Program-made: the position numbers and the translations under genes
Origin: Streptomyces sp. NBC_01750
Lineage (GTDB): Bacteria; Actinomycetota; Actinomycetes; Streptomycetales; Streptomycetaceae
Assembly (NCBI RefSeq): GCF_035918095.1
Contig: NZ_CP109137.1
Span: 4,714,001 to 4,778,000 of the forward strand
Length of the DNA stretch: 64,000 bases
Reading direction: 5' to 3'
Notes under the pieces: model-generated
What the model saw: the letters and a program-made list of their open reading frames with translations, nothing else
What the model was told of the DNA's origin: nothing
The model's database searches: none
Shown: in pieces, positions 9,540-18,186 of the stretch
Position numbering within the stretch: the stretch's first letter is position 1
Layout of the letters: each line of letters starts with the position of its first letter

Positions 9540-9854
9540 ATGGCCCACACCTCTTTCCCGTCCGACCTGGTGCAGGCACAGCGCGACTGGTACCGCACCT
9601 ATGCGGAGCTTGCCGAAGGCCAGGGCCCATACACGGAGCTGCGCCGCCGACTGCTGCGGTTGTCCTCCGTGCTCTTCTGGCACCCGTACTGGGACACCGG
9701 GCGGGGCGGATCGCCGGCGGCCCGGGTGGAGCTGCGCCGCCAGGTGCGCTCACGGGAGGAACAGGTGCGCTCACGGGAGGAAGGGGAGATTCATGGTCGA
9801 TCACCTCACCGAGCGGCAGCCGGGCACTCCCGCGGTGCGTCAGCGACCGGATAG
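9540..9854 (+). CDS. Conserved hypothetical protein with duplicated tail
   Basis: The 104-residue ORF has a soluble helical N-terminus (DLVQAQRDWYRTYAELAE, then RRRLLRLSSVLFWHPYW), which looks like a small Streptomyces-type protein of unknown function. From residue 67 the frame crosses two perfect copies of a 21-bp unit, and afterwards its composition becomes shadow-like. A second frame with ATG 9793 and a good GGAAGGGGAG site starts inside it. The true 3' end may therefore have been altered by the duplication. It is divergent from ku with a 118-bp gap. Confidence 0.6.
   Translation: MAHTSFPSDLVQAQRDWYRTYAELAEGQGPYTELRRRLLRLSSVLFWHPYWDTGRGGSPAARVELRRQVRSREEQVRSREEGEIHGRSPHRAAAGHSRGASATG
9741..9782 (+). 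repeat. Two perfect 21-bp tandem units
   Basis: The unit beginning CAGGTGCGCTCACGG occurs at 9741-9761 and again at 9762-9782. In frame it encodes QVRSREE twice, so it preserves the reading frame of the host ORF. Confidence 0.9.
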
Positions 9855-10029
9855 CCGAGTACGGGAGGGGTGCGGGGAGGGGCCCACGATCCGCGGGACC
9901 GGTTGGCGCGCCGGCCTGTCGAGCATCTCGTCGGTGGCGTGCCGGCTCCGCCGAATGGAACAGGCGGGAGTGTCATCACCCGGACCGGCCGAGGCCGGCG
10001 CTCCCGCCACTTCGGCGGCTGGGCGTTGT

Positions 10030-10065
10030 GTGTGCCCCGGGCAGGTCAGGCTGCCCGGGGCACAC
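10030..10065. terminator. Strong hairpin terminator
   Basis: Perfect 15-base arms (GTGTGCCCCGGGCAG and its complement) surround a 6-base loop. It lies about 60 bp downstream of the minus-strand lamin-tail gene and could terminate both it and the convergent upstream ORF. Confidence 0.8.
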
Positions 10066-10123
10066 GGTTCATGAGGGGGTGGGTCGTCCGGTGCCGGCGG
10101 GTGGACGGCCCTGGCCGGCTGGG

Positions 10124-10594
10124 TCAGTGGCGGTGGCCGCGGCCCCAGGACTCGGTGTCGATGACGTGGCCGCGGGCGTCGCGCAGGGTTGCGGTGTCGG
10201 AGCGGTTGCCCCACACGTAGTCGCGGCGGCCCTGGTAGAGGTCGGTGCGGGTGTCGCGGCCGAAGCCGGTGTGGATGCGGACGGTGGCGCGGCCGGCGAG
10301 GCGGACGTCGTCGAAGCGGTAGCGGTTGCCGTCCGAGTCGCGCAGGGTCCAGCCGTCCAGGTCCACGCCGCGGCGGCTGTTGTTGGTGATCTCGACCCAT
10401 TCGGCGTTGAGGGACCGGTTGGTGCCGTTGTCGCGTCCGGGGCTGTCGGCCTGTACGTCGCTGATCTCGACCCGGGACTGCTGCTGGTGGTGGTCGCGGT
10501 CGTGGGCCGAGGCGGGGAGGGCGACGGCGGAGAGGACGGCGCCGGCTGCGAGGGCGGTGGCGGCGATACGGCGGGCGGTGCGGGATGCGGACAT
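10124..10594 (-). CDS. Secreted lamin-tail domain (LTD) protein
   Basis: The 156-residue protein has a Sec signal at 1-30 (AALAAGAVLSAVALPASAH) and one lamin-tail domain: ISDVQADSPG, LNAEWVEITNNSRRGVDLDGWTLRD and the closing DTATLRDARGHVIDTESWGRG. Such small extracellular LTD proteins are abundant in Streptomyces and probably act in binding or cell-surface association; no enzyme activity is implied. The start is the first Met with a typical n-region. Monocistronic, ending ahead of the hairpin at 10030-10065. Confidence 0.88.
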   Translation of the reverse strand: MSASRTARRIAATALAAGAVLSAVALPASAHDRDHHQQQSRVEISDVQADSPGRDNGTNRSLNAEWVEITNNSRRGVDLDGWTLRDSDGNRYRFDDVRLAGRATVRIHTGFGRDTRTDLYQGRRDYVWGNRSDTATLRDARGHVIDTESWGRGHRH

Positions 10595-11240
10595 GGGTGA
10601 CGTCTCCTCAAGAACGGTGCTCCACCGGCCGATAAGAGCTGGTGGTGCGGTGTGGGTTCCCGGTCCGTGCTGGGCCGAGGACCCACACTCTGGGGCGCTG
10701 CCGGGGCCGGCGGCAGCCCAATCGGTGTGCGTTACCGTTTACGGACATTTCCGTAACAGGCGTCTGTATCGGTCACGCATGTGCGGCGAGCGTGGCCCTG
10801 ACATTCACTGACTGCTACACCGATCCGTTCAATGATCAACAGCAAGCCCTTGCGTGCTCCGGCGCACCACCGGTCGCGCCGCCCGGCGCATCATCCGGAC
10901 GGCGGACAGGATTTCGGTAACGGCCGTTCTGCACGTTTCTTCGCACACGCGACGCAGTGCCGTACAGGCGGCCGGGCGGAGAAGGGGCCCCGCCAGGACC
11001 GGGGACGCACGGCGGGACCTGCGCCGGCCCACCGGCCACCGCCGCGGCCGTCAACCTCCGCACGCAGCCGGCGGACACGGCGTTCACCCGTCCAGGTGGT
11101 ACGCCCCCGCTGAACTCCGCGCGATCGATGACGGCACCCCGGGCACGGAACCCGATACCCGGGGTGAGAAGTCGACCGTGCCTTCAGCGGACAGCCGGTA
11201 TGCCCGACCTCTTGCATGTTCTATGTCATGCACCATAAGT
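10595..11240. other. Intergenic region, no gene seen
   Basis: Several arginine-rich frames cross the stretch but none resembles a protein. The 10720-10840 part is less GC-rich and may hold the promoter of the lamin-tail gene. Confidence 0.4.
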
Positions 11241-11252
11241 TACCGACCGGTA
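11241..11252. promoter_or_regulatory. Candidate TetR operator
   Basis: TACCGACCGGTA is a dyad of 5-base arms around AC, sitting 110 bp upstream of the tetR start in an AT-richer segment (CACCATAAGT just before it). Position and symmetry suggest autoregulation of the tetR-hydratase operon. Confidence 0.5.
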
Positions 11253-11362
11253 GCCCAGGTCCGAACTCCGCTCACCGACATGAGGAGGCACACCGGCATG
11301 GTCGACGGCTCAATCGCCGCTGGCGCAGCTATACGCCCGGCAGCCTCCGAGGCGGCGGGCGC

Positions 11363-11974
11363 GTGAGCCCGCGGAAGAGCGACAGTCGTGAGCGGATGGT
11401 TCTCAGTGCCGCCGAGCTGCTGCGCCAGCACGGGGCCGGCGCCACGAGCATCGACCGCGTGCTCGCGCACAGCGGTGCCCCCCGTGGCTCGGTCTACCAC
11501 CACTTTCCTGGCGGGCGGTCGCAGCTGATCGACGAGGCGGTGGCGCACGCCGGTGACTTCATCGCCGGTCTGATCGAGAACGCCGCCCAGGCCGATGACC
11601 CCCTGAAGGCGACCGACGCCTTCTTCGCGCTGTGGCGCGACCGGCTCGTCGACAGCGACTTCCGGGCCGGCTGCCCCATCGTGGCGGTGGCCGTGGAGAC
11701 CAACGACGACGCCCCGCAGCTCGCCCGCTCAGTAGCCGCCGTCTTCGCCCGCTGGAAGGAAGCGCTCGCTGCCCTGTTCATCCGGCACGGCCTGCCTGAG
11801 GAGCGGAGCATGAGGCTGGCCGCCTTCATCATCGCCGCGGTCGAAGGCGCGGTGATCATGTGCCGGGCAGAGCGGAGCGCCGCTCCGCTGGAAGCGGCCG
11901 CCGGCGAAATCCACGACCTGCTGGTCCACGCCCTGCGCGACCGGCCCGATACCGGTCACGAGCCAGGGCCTTGA
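11363..11974 (+). CDS. TetR/AcrR-family transcriptional regulator
   Basis: The 203-residue regulator has an N-terminal helix-turn-helix (residues 6-50: AAELLRQHGAGATSIDRVLAHSGAPRGSVYHHF in family-typical spacing) and a C-terminal ligand domain of the LmrA/YxaF-like kind (FRAGCPIVAVAVE). GTG 11363 begins at the expected position just before the DNA-binding domain. The downstream enoyl-CoA hydratase gene follows after 41 bp and is probably co-transcribed and controlled by this regulator through the dyad at 11241. Confidence 0.9.
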   Translation: MSPRKSDSRERMVLSAAELLRQHGAGATSIDRVLAHSGAPRGSVYHHFPGGRSQLIDEAVAHAGDFIAGLIENAAQADDPLKATDAFFALWRDRLVDSDFRAGCPIVAVAVETNDDAPQLARSVAAVFARWKEALAALFIRHGLPEERSMRLAAFIIAAVEGAVIMCRAERSAAPLEAAAGEIHDLLVHALRDRPDTGHEPGP

Positions 11975-12015
11975 CCTGTCACCACCCCGACCACGCCCAG
12001 CTTGAGGGAGCCACC

Positions 12016-12687
12016 GTGCCGATACTCGACCGCCAGGACAATGTCTTCATCCTCGACCTCGGGGACGACGAGAACCGCTTCCACCCCGACTGGATCGCCT
12101 CCGTCAACGCAGCCCTGGACGAGGTGGAGAAGGCGGAGGGGCCCCGCGCCCTGGTGACCGCCGCGACGGGGAAGTTCTTCTCCAACGGCCTTGACCTCGA
12201 CTGGCTGTTCGCCCACGCCGACCAGCACCAGGACTACGTCATAACCGTCCACGAGCTCCTGGCACGGATGCTGTCCCTGCCGGTGGTCACCGTGGCCGCC
12301 CTGCAGGGCCACACCTTCGCCGCGGGCGCCATGCTCTCCCTGACCCACGACTTCCGGGTGATGCGCGCCGACCGCGGCTACTGGTGCCTGCCCGAAGCCG
12401 ACATCAACATCCCCTTCACCCCGGGCATGTCCGCCCTGATCCAGGGCCGACTGACCCCGCAGACAGCACACGAGGCCATGACCACCGCCCGCCGCTTCGG
12501 CGGCAACGACGCCCTGGCCGCCGCCGTCGTCGACCGTGCGGTGGAGGAGGACGCCGTGCGCCGGACCGCGGTGGAGATCGCCCAGGCCCAGGTGGGCAAG
12601 GCCGGCCCCACCCTCGGCACCATCAAGGCCCGCATGTACGCGCCCGCTCTGGACGCCCTGCGCGACAAGACCAACCCCCTCGGCTGA
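12016..12687 (+). CDS. Enoyl-CoA hydratase/isomerase family protein
   Basis: The 223-residue crotonase-fold protein has an N-terminal VFILDLGDDENRF strand, oxyanion-hole segment FFSNGLDLDWL (residues 55-65) and the second segment LQGHTFAAGAMLSLTHDFRVM. It resembles the delta3,delta2-enoyl-CoA isomerase-like branch more than classical hydratases, and the exact reaction cannot be assigned. GTG 12016 has GAGGGAG 6 bp upstream. It is the second gene of the TetR operon. Confidence 0.85.
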   Translation: MPILDRQDNVFILDLGDDENRFHPDWIASVNAALDEVEKAEGPRALVTAATGKFFSNGLDLDWLFAHADQHQDYVITVHELLARMLSLPVVTVAALQGHTFAAGAMLSLTHDFRVMRADRGYWCLPEADINIPFTPGMSALIQGRLTPQTAHEAMTTARRFGGNDALAAAVVDRAVEEDAVRRTAVEIAQAQVGKAGPTLGTIKARMYAPALDALRDKTNPLG

Positions 12688-13091
12688 CGTCGACGGTGTG
12701 CCCGGCCGCCGGTCCTGCGCAGCGGACCTGCGCCACCGCGGTCGGGCGAGCCCCGCACGCTCCGGTGCTCGGCGGGTGCCGCGCGCCGGAGCGGACCCCA
12801 ACCGGTAGGCGCAGGGCTGCCTTGAGGAGGAAAAGACCGGCGAGGGCTGGGTCGACGCCCATCTGACCGGCGTTCACACCATCGCCGGCTCCGGTGAGTT
12901 CGTCCTGCGCACGCCGATGGACGTGCAATTCGGATTTCCAACGAGCGGGCACCGGCGCCCACTTCTTCCTGAGTTGCGACCTGCCTTGGCCAAGTCGGCT
13001 GCATGCCTGACTCGTCGCGCAATAAGCGGCCAAGAAAACGACACGCGGATCCTTGCCCGCTAAAAGCGAACGATCAGTTAGCGTGTCCTGC
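12688..13091. other. Intergenic region, no gene assigned
   Basis: A plus-strand frame from about 12823 has a coding-like start (EEEKTGEGWVDAHLTG, FVLRTPMDVQFGFP) but no convincing start codon and no family match. It may be a gene remnant. The AT-rich end (13040-13090) is the likely promoter of the methyltransferase. Confidence 0.35.
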
Positions 13092-14078
13092 ATGCACAGG
13101 AGATTGGCTGACGGCCTCGCGGAGAAGAACCGAGACTGTTGCTGGTTCGAGACGCTTCGTTGTCCGAACTGCCGTGCGCGGCTTCACGGAAAGAGCACGC
13201 TGACCTGTGAAAGGTGCAGACGGACCTATCCGGTGCGTGACGGGATCCCGCGGTTCGTTCCCGAGGACAATTACGGGAATTCGTTCGGGTATCAATGGAA
13301 TTTGCATCGGCTTACCCAGCTCGACTCGTACGTGGGGCTCCCCGTGTCCAGGGACCGCCTGCTCCGGGAGAGCGGCTGGACCGCCGACGAACTTCAGGGC
13401 CGCGAGGTTCTTGAGTGCGGAAGCGGCGCCGGACGCTTCACCGAGGTCCTGTGCCAGACCGGCGCTGCCGTAACCTCCTTCGACATCTCCAGCGCGGTGG
13501 ACGCCAACGCCGCATCCAATGGCCGATTCGCCGACCTGAGGCTGCTTCAGGCCAGCATTTACGACCTTCCCCTGGTGGATGAGTCGTTCGACTACCTCGT
13601 CTGCCTCGGGGTCATCCAGCACACGCCTGACGTTGAGCGGACCTTCAAGACGATCTTCCGTTACCTGCGGCCCGGTGGAAAATTCTGCATCGACGTGTAC
13701 GCGGCGATCGTCGCCTATCCGCATCTCCGGCAAGTCCTGCGGCCCGTCACCAAGCGCATTCCTCCCAACAGGCTCTATAGCGTTGTCCAATCCATCACGC
13801 CGCGATTGCTGCCGGTTTCCATGCTCCTCGGCTCAGTGCCGCGGGTGGGCAACTACCTGACCCGGCTGGTCCCGGTCGCCAATCACCGCCACATCGGGCT
13901 GACCGACACCGAAACCTTGCGGACCTGGTCGGTACTGGACACCTTCGACTGGCTCTCGCCTCAATTCGAGCGACCACAGCCGCGGCGCCGGCTCGAGCGC
14001 TGGTGCAGGGACCTCGGCCTGAGCGAATTCACGGTCGAGCGCATTCGCGGGCTCTATGTCGTCCGCGGAACCAAATAG
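13092..14078 (+). CDS. Trm112-like zinc domain and SAM methyltransferase
   Basis: The 328-residue protein starts with a Trm112p-like zinc ribbon (two C-x2-C pairs, CPNC and CERC, within residues 20-45, then YPVRDGIPRFVPED). A class I methyltransferase domain follows with motif I VLECGSGAGRF, acidic loop SFDISSAVDAN, LPLVDESFDYLVCLGVIQH and RPGGKFCIDVY. The family is usual in polysaccharide or glycan gene clusters, modifying small molecules. Codon use is clearly less GC-biased than in neighbours, which suggests later acquisition. No partner gene is adjacent. The start is uncertain because no good binding site is seen. Confidence 0.85.
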   Translation: MHRRLADGLAEKNRDCCWFETLRCPNCRARLHGKSTLTCERCRRTYPVRDGIPRFVPEDNYGNSFGYQWNLHRLTQLDSYVGLPVSRDRLLRESGWTADELQGREVLECGSGAGRFTEVLCQTGAAVTSFDISSAVDANAASNGRFADLRLLQASIYDLPLVDESFDYLVCLGVIQHTPDVERTFKTIFRYLRPGGKFCIDVYAAIVAYPHLRQVLRPVTKRIPPNRLYSVVQSITPRLLPVSMLLGSVPRVGNYLTRLVPVANHRHIGLTDTETLRTWSVLDTFDWLSPQFERPQPRRRLERWCRDLGLSEFTVERIRGLYVVRGTK

Positions 14079-14291
14079 AACGCCGGGCAGGGCATCGGCC
14101 CACCTGGGATTTGCTGGTCTCCGCAATGACCGGCGGCTGCCTGCGGGGCCACCGTCCGACCGGTAGCGGCGGGTCCGATCGGTACCGGACGGTCGCACTC
14201 GGCCAGCGGCTCCTGCCGTGCGGGGGTGTCCGAAGCGACAGAAGATGGTTGCGTCACACGTCTCCATGCCTGTCCGCGAAAGGCGGGTGCC

Positions 14292-14870
14292 ATGACCGAC
14301 CCCTTCGGTGAAGCGTCAGGAGGCGCCCTCGGCGCCCTCGCCAAGGCCGCCTGGCAGGTCCTTCTCACCGCCGGAATTGCCGCGATCGCTCTGGGCGTCT
14401 GCGTACTCGTCTGGCCGGGCGCGACGCTGGCGGTGGTCGGCGTCCTGTTCGGTATCTACCTGCTGGCCAACGGCGTCTTTCAGTTGGCGGGCGCCTTCGG
14501 CTCGCACGTGCCCGGCGGCATGAGAGTGCTGCATTTCGTCACCGGAGCGCTGAGCGTGCTGCTCGGGCTGATCTGCTTCCGCGGAGCGACGCAGTCGTTG
14601 TTTCTGCTGGCCCTGTGGATCGGATTCGGCTGGCTGCTGCGCGGGATCATGCTGGTGGCCGTGGCGGCTTCCACCGAAGGGCTGCCCGCCAGAGGCTGGC
14701 AGCTGTTCTTCGGCGTCATCACCATCTTGGCGGGCATCGTGCTGATCGTCTCCCCGTTCGGCTCGCTCGCCGCCCTCACCCTGGTCGCCGGCCTGTGGCT
14801 GATCATCCTCGGTGTGGTTGAGGTGGTCCACGCCTTCCGCGTGAGATCCCTGGCGGACCAGACCGCCTGA
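14292..14870 (+). CDS. HdeD-family (DUF308) membrane protein
   Basis: This 192-residue integral membrane protein has six predicted helices, made of three DUF308 hairpin repeats (IAAIALGVCVLVWPGATL, FVTGALSVLLGLICF, GVITILAGIVLIVSPFGSL). It belongs to the HdeD acid-resistance family; in Streptomyces such proteins are often found beside stress genes, with no known biochemical role. The ATG at 14292 precedes the MTDPFGE cytoplasmic N-terminus. Monocistronic. Confidence 0.9.
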   Translation: MTDPFGEASGGALGALAKAAWQVLLTAGIAAIALGVCVLVWPGATLAVVGVLFGIYLLANGVFQLAGAFGSHVPGGMRVLHFVTGALSVLLGLICFRGATQSLFLLALWIGFGWLLRGIMLVAVAASTEGLPARGWQLFFGVITILAGIVLIVSPFGSLAALTLVAGLWLIILGVVEVVHAFRVRSLADQTA

Positions 14871-15096
14871 CGTGGACGCGGCGTCGGCAGAGCCGGTACC
14901 GATCGGGTGTATGACCTTGCACCCGCCGCGTATCAGCTGCCCGAATCGGCTCGAGCCCGTCGCTGGTGCCTGAGGTCGGCGAGCCGCGGCACGCCGTGCA
15001 GCTCCTGGAAGGCGGGGCACCTACGTCCACGCGCAACGCCACCTGCCGCCGGCTGAGTTCGTCCGAGCGGTCCTCGATCCGGTTCGGTGACAGAGG

Positions 15097-15492
15097 TCAG
15101 CGGGGGCGGGCCGCGGCACAGCGCACGCAGGTGCTCGCCGCCGGGCGCACCTCCAGGCGTTCCGCCGGGATCCACTCGCCGCACCCCTCGCACCGTCCGT
15201 ATGCGCCTCGCTCCAGCCGTTCCAGCGCTCGATCCAGATCGGCCAGGTGGCCGCGTGCCTGTGCCAGCAATGAGGCGACATGGGCCCGCTCGAAGGCGGT
15301 GCTCGACCCCTCCGGGTCGTGCTCGTCGTCGACCGCCACCAGGGCATTCGCCTCGACGATCCCGTCGAAGTCACGGCTCAACGCCGCGATCTGCGCGTTC
15401 GTGCCGGCACGTTCGGCCGCCAGCCGCTCGCGGACGGACTCCCGATCGAGCGGGTGGAAAACGGCATCAGAGGACGAATCGCTCACCAACAC
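15097..15492 (-). CDS. TraR/DksA-type zinc-finger protein
   Basis: This 131-residue protein has a helical region (about residues 15-95, AERAGTNAQIAALSRDFDGI) and a C4 zinc finger (CEGC and CVRC) near the C-terminus. This is the layout of DksA/TraR proteins that enter the RNA polymerase secondary channel. The acidic DxxDA tip motif of DksA is not evident, so transcriptional activity is uncertain. GTG 15492 with an upstream GAGG was chosen; TTG and GTG codons follow at once, so the start may shift by 1-2 codons. Confidence 0.85.
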   Translation of the reverse strand: MLVSDSSSDAVFHPLDRESVRERLAAERAGTNAQIAALSRDFDGIVEANALVAVDDEHDPEGSSTAFERAHVASLLAQARGHLADLDRALERLERGAYGRCEGCGEWIPAERLEVRPAASTCVRCAAARPR

Positions 15493-15809
15493 GACAACCT
15501 CAGCACTCGGGTTCGCATTCCGCGCGACCCGCGCCTTGGGTACAGAACCCCTGTCCCACGGGCCTCGGCATCATCCGCACCGATGAGCGGGGCCGCCCCC
15601 GGGCCGGGCCCTGGCCTGGCTGCTGATGCCACTGGCGATCACCATGGCGTGGACCTGGTTCCGCCGACTGTGCTGGTACGGCATCGTCACCTGCGTCAAG
15701 ACCGGCTGGGGCACTCGCCGCAACGTCGCCGAGGTCTCCCCGGACGGAGGTGCGCCGGCCGTACAGCCCACCGCGGCGGCACCGCCTGCCGACGCATCCT
15801 GGACGCTTT
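15493..15809. other. Gap with a possible membrane-protein remnant
   Basis: A plus-strand frame at about 15605-15790 encodes a hydrophobic stretch (ALAWLLMPLAITMAWTWF) followed by a soluble tail, without a proper start, and it runs on antisense into the next gene. It may be the last helix of a lost membrane protein. Nothing else is seen. Confidence 0.3.
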
Positions 15810-16577
15810 CTAGGTCTGCCGGGCGGTCTCGGACCGGGTGCGTTCGTATTCGGCCTGGTCCAGGATCTGCCAGGCTGCCTGGCCGATGGCGAGGACGCCG
15901 CGGGCCGGCAAGGGCACCTCACCGATCCGCGGATTGTCCTGCAGCTGGACGGGGAGTCCGAGATCGACGCCGTCGAGCGTGGCTCGTGAGTCGTCGACGA
16001 AGTACATCTGCTGTGGCATGAGCGTTCCGGTGTGGCCGCTCGGCATCACGCCGTACAGCTGCAGATGCCCCATCCCCAGCGCGCGGGCCAATCGCTCCCG
16101 AGTCCGAACCAGAGATCGAGGGCGCCAGGTGGCGAGCGGTAGTGCCGCGCTGATGCTGTTGAGGATGGTGAGGAGCCGGGTCGAGGAGGCGGTGAGGGTC
16201 CAGTCCAGAGGCGGAGAATCCATCGTGACTCGCAGGGAGGCCGGGCCCGTCCAGGTGAGCCCGATGTGGGCGTATCCCGTGCGGTCGCAGGCCGCGCCGT
16301 AGTACCTGGGGCACGCTGTGTCGAGCCGCGCACCGTCGACGTGGATCGACCAGCTGCCGCTCGGGTCGCGATGCCACAGAGTGCGGTAAGGGCCGAAGGA
16401 GTTCTCCGGGAAGACGCGCAGCGCGAGTACGTGTCCGGAGTCGAAGGGAAGCCCGAACACACCCCAACCCTTGACGTATTCATGATGGGGCCAAGGTGGC
16501 CGACCCGGTATCGCCGGGACGTCCGACAACTTGGAAGACAGGTCGAACATCTCCATCACTCCCGCGGTGTTGGCCAC
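15810..16577 (-). CDS. Hypothetical protein
   Basis: The 255-residue protein is not recognised. It is mostly beta-rich and soluble, with no signal peptide or transmembrane segment. Features include PPWPHHEYVKGWGVFGLPFDSGHVL near the N-terminus, a WSIHVDGARLDTACPRYYG segment and HLQLYGVMPSGHTGTLMPQQMYFVDD in the middle, which look like those of a lipid- or small-ligand-binding fold or a carotenoid-hydratase-like beta-barrel. That comparison is weak. The ORF has natural codon bias and no obvious operon partner. Met1 or Met8 could be the start. Confidence 0.65.
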   Translation of the reverse strand: MANTAGVMEMFDLSSKLSDVPAIPGRPPWPHHEYVKGWGVFGLPFDSGHVLALRVFPENSFGPYRTLWHRDPSGSWSIHVDGARLDTACPRYYGAACDRTGYAHIGLTWTGPASLRVTMDSPPLDWTLTASSTRLLTILNSISAALPLATWRPRSLVRTRERLARALGMGHLQLYGVMPSGHTGTLMPQQMYFVDDSRATLDGVDLGLPVQLQDNPRIGEVPLPARGVLAIGQAAWQILDQAEYERTRSETARQT

Positions 16578-17009
16578 CCCTTCACACCCATGGTTGAAGC
16601 CTAGATCGGATAGGAACAGAACGTCATGTGGTCATGATCAGAGCACCCCGAGGCGGACGGCGACCTTGTGGTCCTGCACTCCGACGCAGGCGCAGCGGCC
16701 GGGACGCGCCCTTAGCGCACAGCTGACCCACAGGTCCGGGGATCGCACAATTTCGGTCCTCTCATGGGTCGTTCGCCGGTCGGCAGGAGTCTTTGCTGTG
16801 CCTTGAGGGAATCTTGTGGCGATTGAGGTAAGGGGTTTCCCGAGTGCAGTGCCGGCGTCGGTTACGGTGCGATCCGCTCCCGGCGCCGGGGGCCGAGCAC
16901 GCGTTCGTCGCTGTGCCGGACGTGCGCCGAATCAAGGGCTACTACGGGGTCCGATTCATCTTTGGTCAGCACGTCCCGAGGCGTGCTTGTGTGTCATGAA
17001 TGGGGTGGG
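16578..17009. other. Intergenic region, no gene seen
   Basis: No coding-like frame is evident. It is AT-richer at 16745-16840 (CACAATTTCGG, TTGAGGGAATCTTG), probably promoter sequence for the truncated DUF1906 gene on the plus strand. Confidence 0.4.
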
Positions 17010-17330
17010 ATGTCCAGACATCGGATGTCTAAGAGGCGCCGTTACATCGCCTGGGCCGTAGCAGGCGCCGCCGTGGTCGCCGGAGGCGGGATCGCGGCGC
17101 AGACCTCCATGGCGGCCACGACGTGGCCCGCCCAGAAGACGTTCACCGGCAACGCCTTCGACACCTGCACCGCGCCTTCGCTGTCCGCGATGAAGGCATG
17201 GAACACCGGTTCCTACGGCGCGGCCGCCGTCTACGTCGGCGGCAAGAACCGCGGCTGCAGCCAGCCCAACCTCACGGCCTCCTGGGTGAAGTCGGTCAGC
17301 AGCATGGGCTGGAGGCTCATCCCGCTGTAG
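17010..17330 (+). pseudogene. Truncated DUF1906 (Rv2525c-like hydrolase) gene
   Basis: The 106-residue product has a twin-arginine-like N-terminus (MSKRRRYIAWAVAGAAVVAGG) with cleavage near SMA-A and the first 60 residues of a DUF1906 glycoside-hydrolase-like domain: GNAFDTCTAPSLSAMKAW, GAAAVYVGG, WVKSVSSMGWRLIPL. Full members continue directly with YVGxQ and more than 150 residues forming the barrel. Here a stop codon and unrelated sequence follow at once, so catalytic residues are missing. It is a truncation, not a short natural form. Confidence 0.75.
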
Positions 17331-17662
17331 ACACCCGAATGGCGAGCCCCCTTCTCGTTGTGGTCCAGGTACTCCTGGACCGCGGCACGGCCCAGGGTGT
17401 GCTCGTCCGCCAAGCAGGACTGAGCGGAAGCAAGGTGAGTTCGCGTCCGGTGCCGGCTCGCCCGGAGTTCTTGGCGGTGATCGGTCATCCGGGAACTGGC
17501 GCCGATTGCCGGCGGCCGGTCGCACGGCTTTGAGCGGGTGTCCGCCGCAGTGGATGCCCACTGGCTCCGGATGCGGGCACGTTCTCGGTGTTGGGCGGCC
17601 AGGTCGGGGTGGCGGGCCTTGGTGTTGCGCCACCGTTGAGCCTCTGTCCGATGATCAACTCG
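17331..17662. other. Gap after truncation
   Basis: The stretch replaces the missing part of the DUF1906 gene. A minus-strand frame shows LGRAAVQEYLDHNEKGARHSG, vaguely like the tail of an IS3/IS481 integrase-type transposase, but it is too short to support. No complete gene. Confidence 0.3.
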
Positions 17663-17908
17663 TCACGGACTCTCGGTGAAGCGGACGGACCAGGCGTAGC
17701 CGCTCAAGCTGTCGTGCGGGACCCGCAGGACCTCTGTGACCTGGCAACCGTCGTGGGCGTACTTGCGGGCGAACCGGTCAAGGCGCTGTGCGTCGGTGAG
17801 ATCTTCCATGGACAGAGGTGCTCCGACGACGAGGTCTTGATGAAGGACTGTGTCCCGCGCGGTGCCGTCAGAGCACGCCGAGCAAAGATGCGATTTGGGT
17901 AGGGCCAT
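17663..17908 (-). CDS. Small hypothetical protein
   Basis: The 81-residue ORF is not recognised. The middle (SMEDLTDAQRLDRFARKYAHDGCQVTEVLRVP) has coding-like composition and predicted helix-strand alternation. The N-terminus contains a CSAC pair. It sits among gene fragments, so it may itself be the tail of a larger gene. Confidence 0.4.
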   Translation of the reverse strand: MALPKSHLCSACSDGTARDTVLHQDLVVGAPLSMEDLTDAQRLDRFARKYAHDGCQVTEVLRVPHDSLSGYAWSVRFTESP

Positions 17909-17944
17909 ACGCCCAGTGTCCTCCTAACCTGGATGCCCCGACGT

Positions 17945-18094
17945 TCACAGAGCAAATGGCCGCGCCACGGAGTCCCTGTCGTCGGCCGGATCGCGCGCCG
18001 GGCCCCGGTCGGCCGGCGCGCGAACCTTGGTGCCGACGGCGTCCTCGAGTGAGAGCACCCGGCCGTACTCCGACTGCACCGGCGCGTCTCGTGG
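17945..18094 (-). pseudogene. C-terminal remnant of AbiEii-like nucleotidyltransferase
   Basis: The frame ending at 17945 reads QSEYGRVLSLEDAVGTKVRA followed by ADRGPARD. This matches the conserved LSLEDAVGxKVRALxDRGxxRDxIDV segment of actinobacterial AbiEii/AbiGii-type nucleotidyltransferase toxins. Only about 45 residues are left and the following IDVHAA part is garbled, so the gene is dead. No antitoxin partner is seen. Confidence 0.5.
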
Positions 18095-18151
18095 CCTAAC
18101 AAACCACCGCTGGCAGGCGCTATGCCGTTCCCGGGGCCGACAGCGCGCCGT

Positions 18152-18178
18152 GGGTCCCGGCCGATGCGGCCGGGACCC
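18152..18178. terminator. Hairpin terminator
   Basis: Perfect 11-base arms GGGTCCCGGCC/GGCCGGGACCC enclose GATGC, 9 bp past the stop codon of the MmpL remnant on the minus strand. It is probably the original terminator of the transporter gene. Confidence 0.8.
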
Positions 18179-18186
18179 CGGTGCGG

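Noticed and set aside
17231..17488. Possible IS3/IS481 transposase tail on the minus strand
   Set aside because: Only a short AVQEYLDHNEKGARH-like stretch resembles such enzymes; no DDE motif or inverted repeats are seen.
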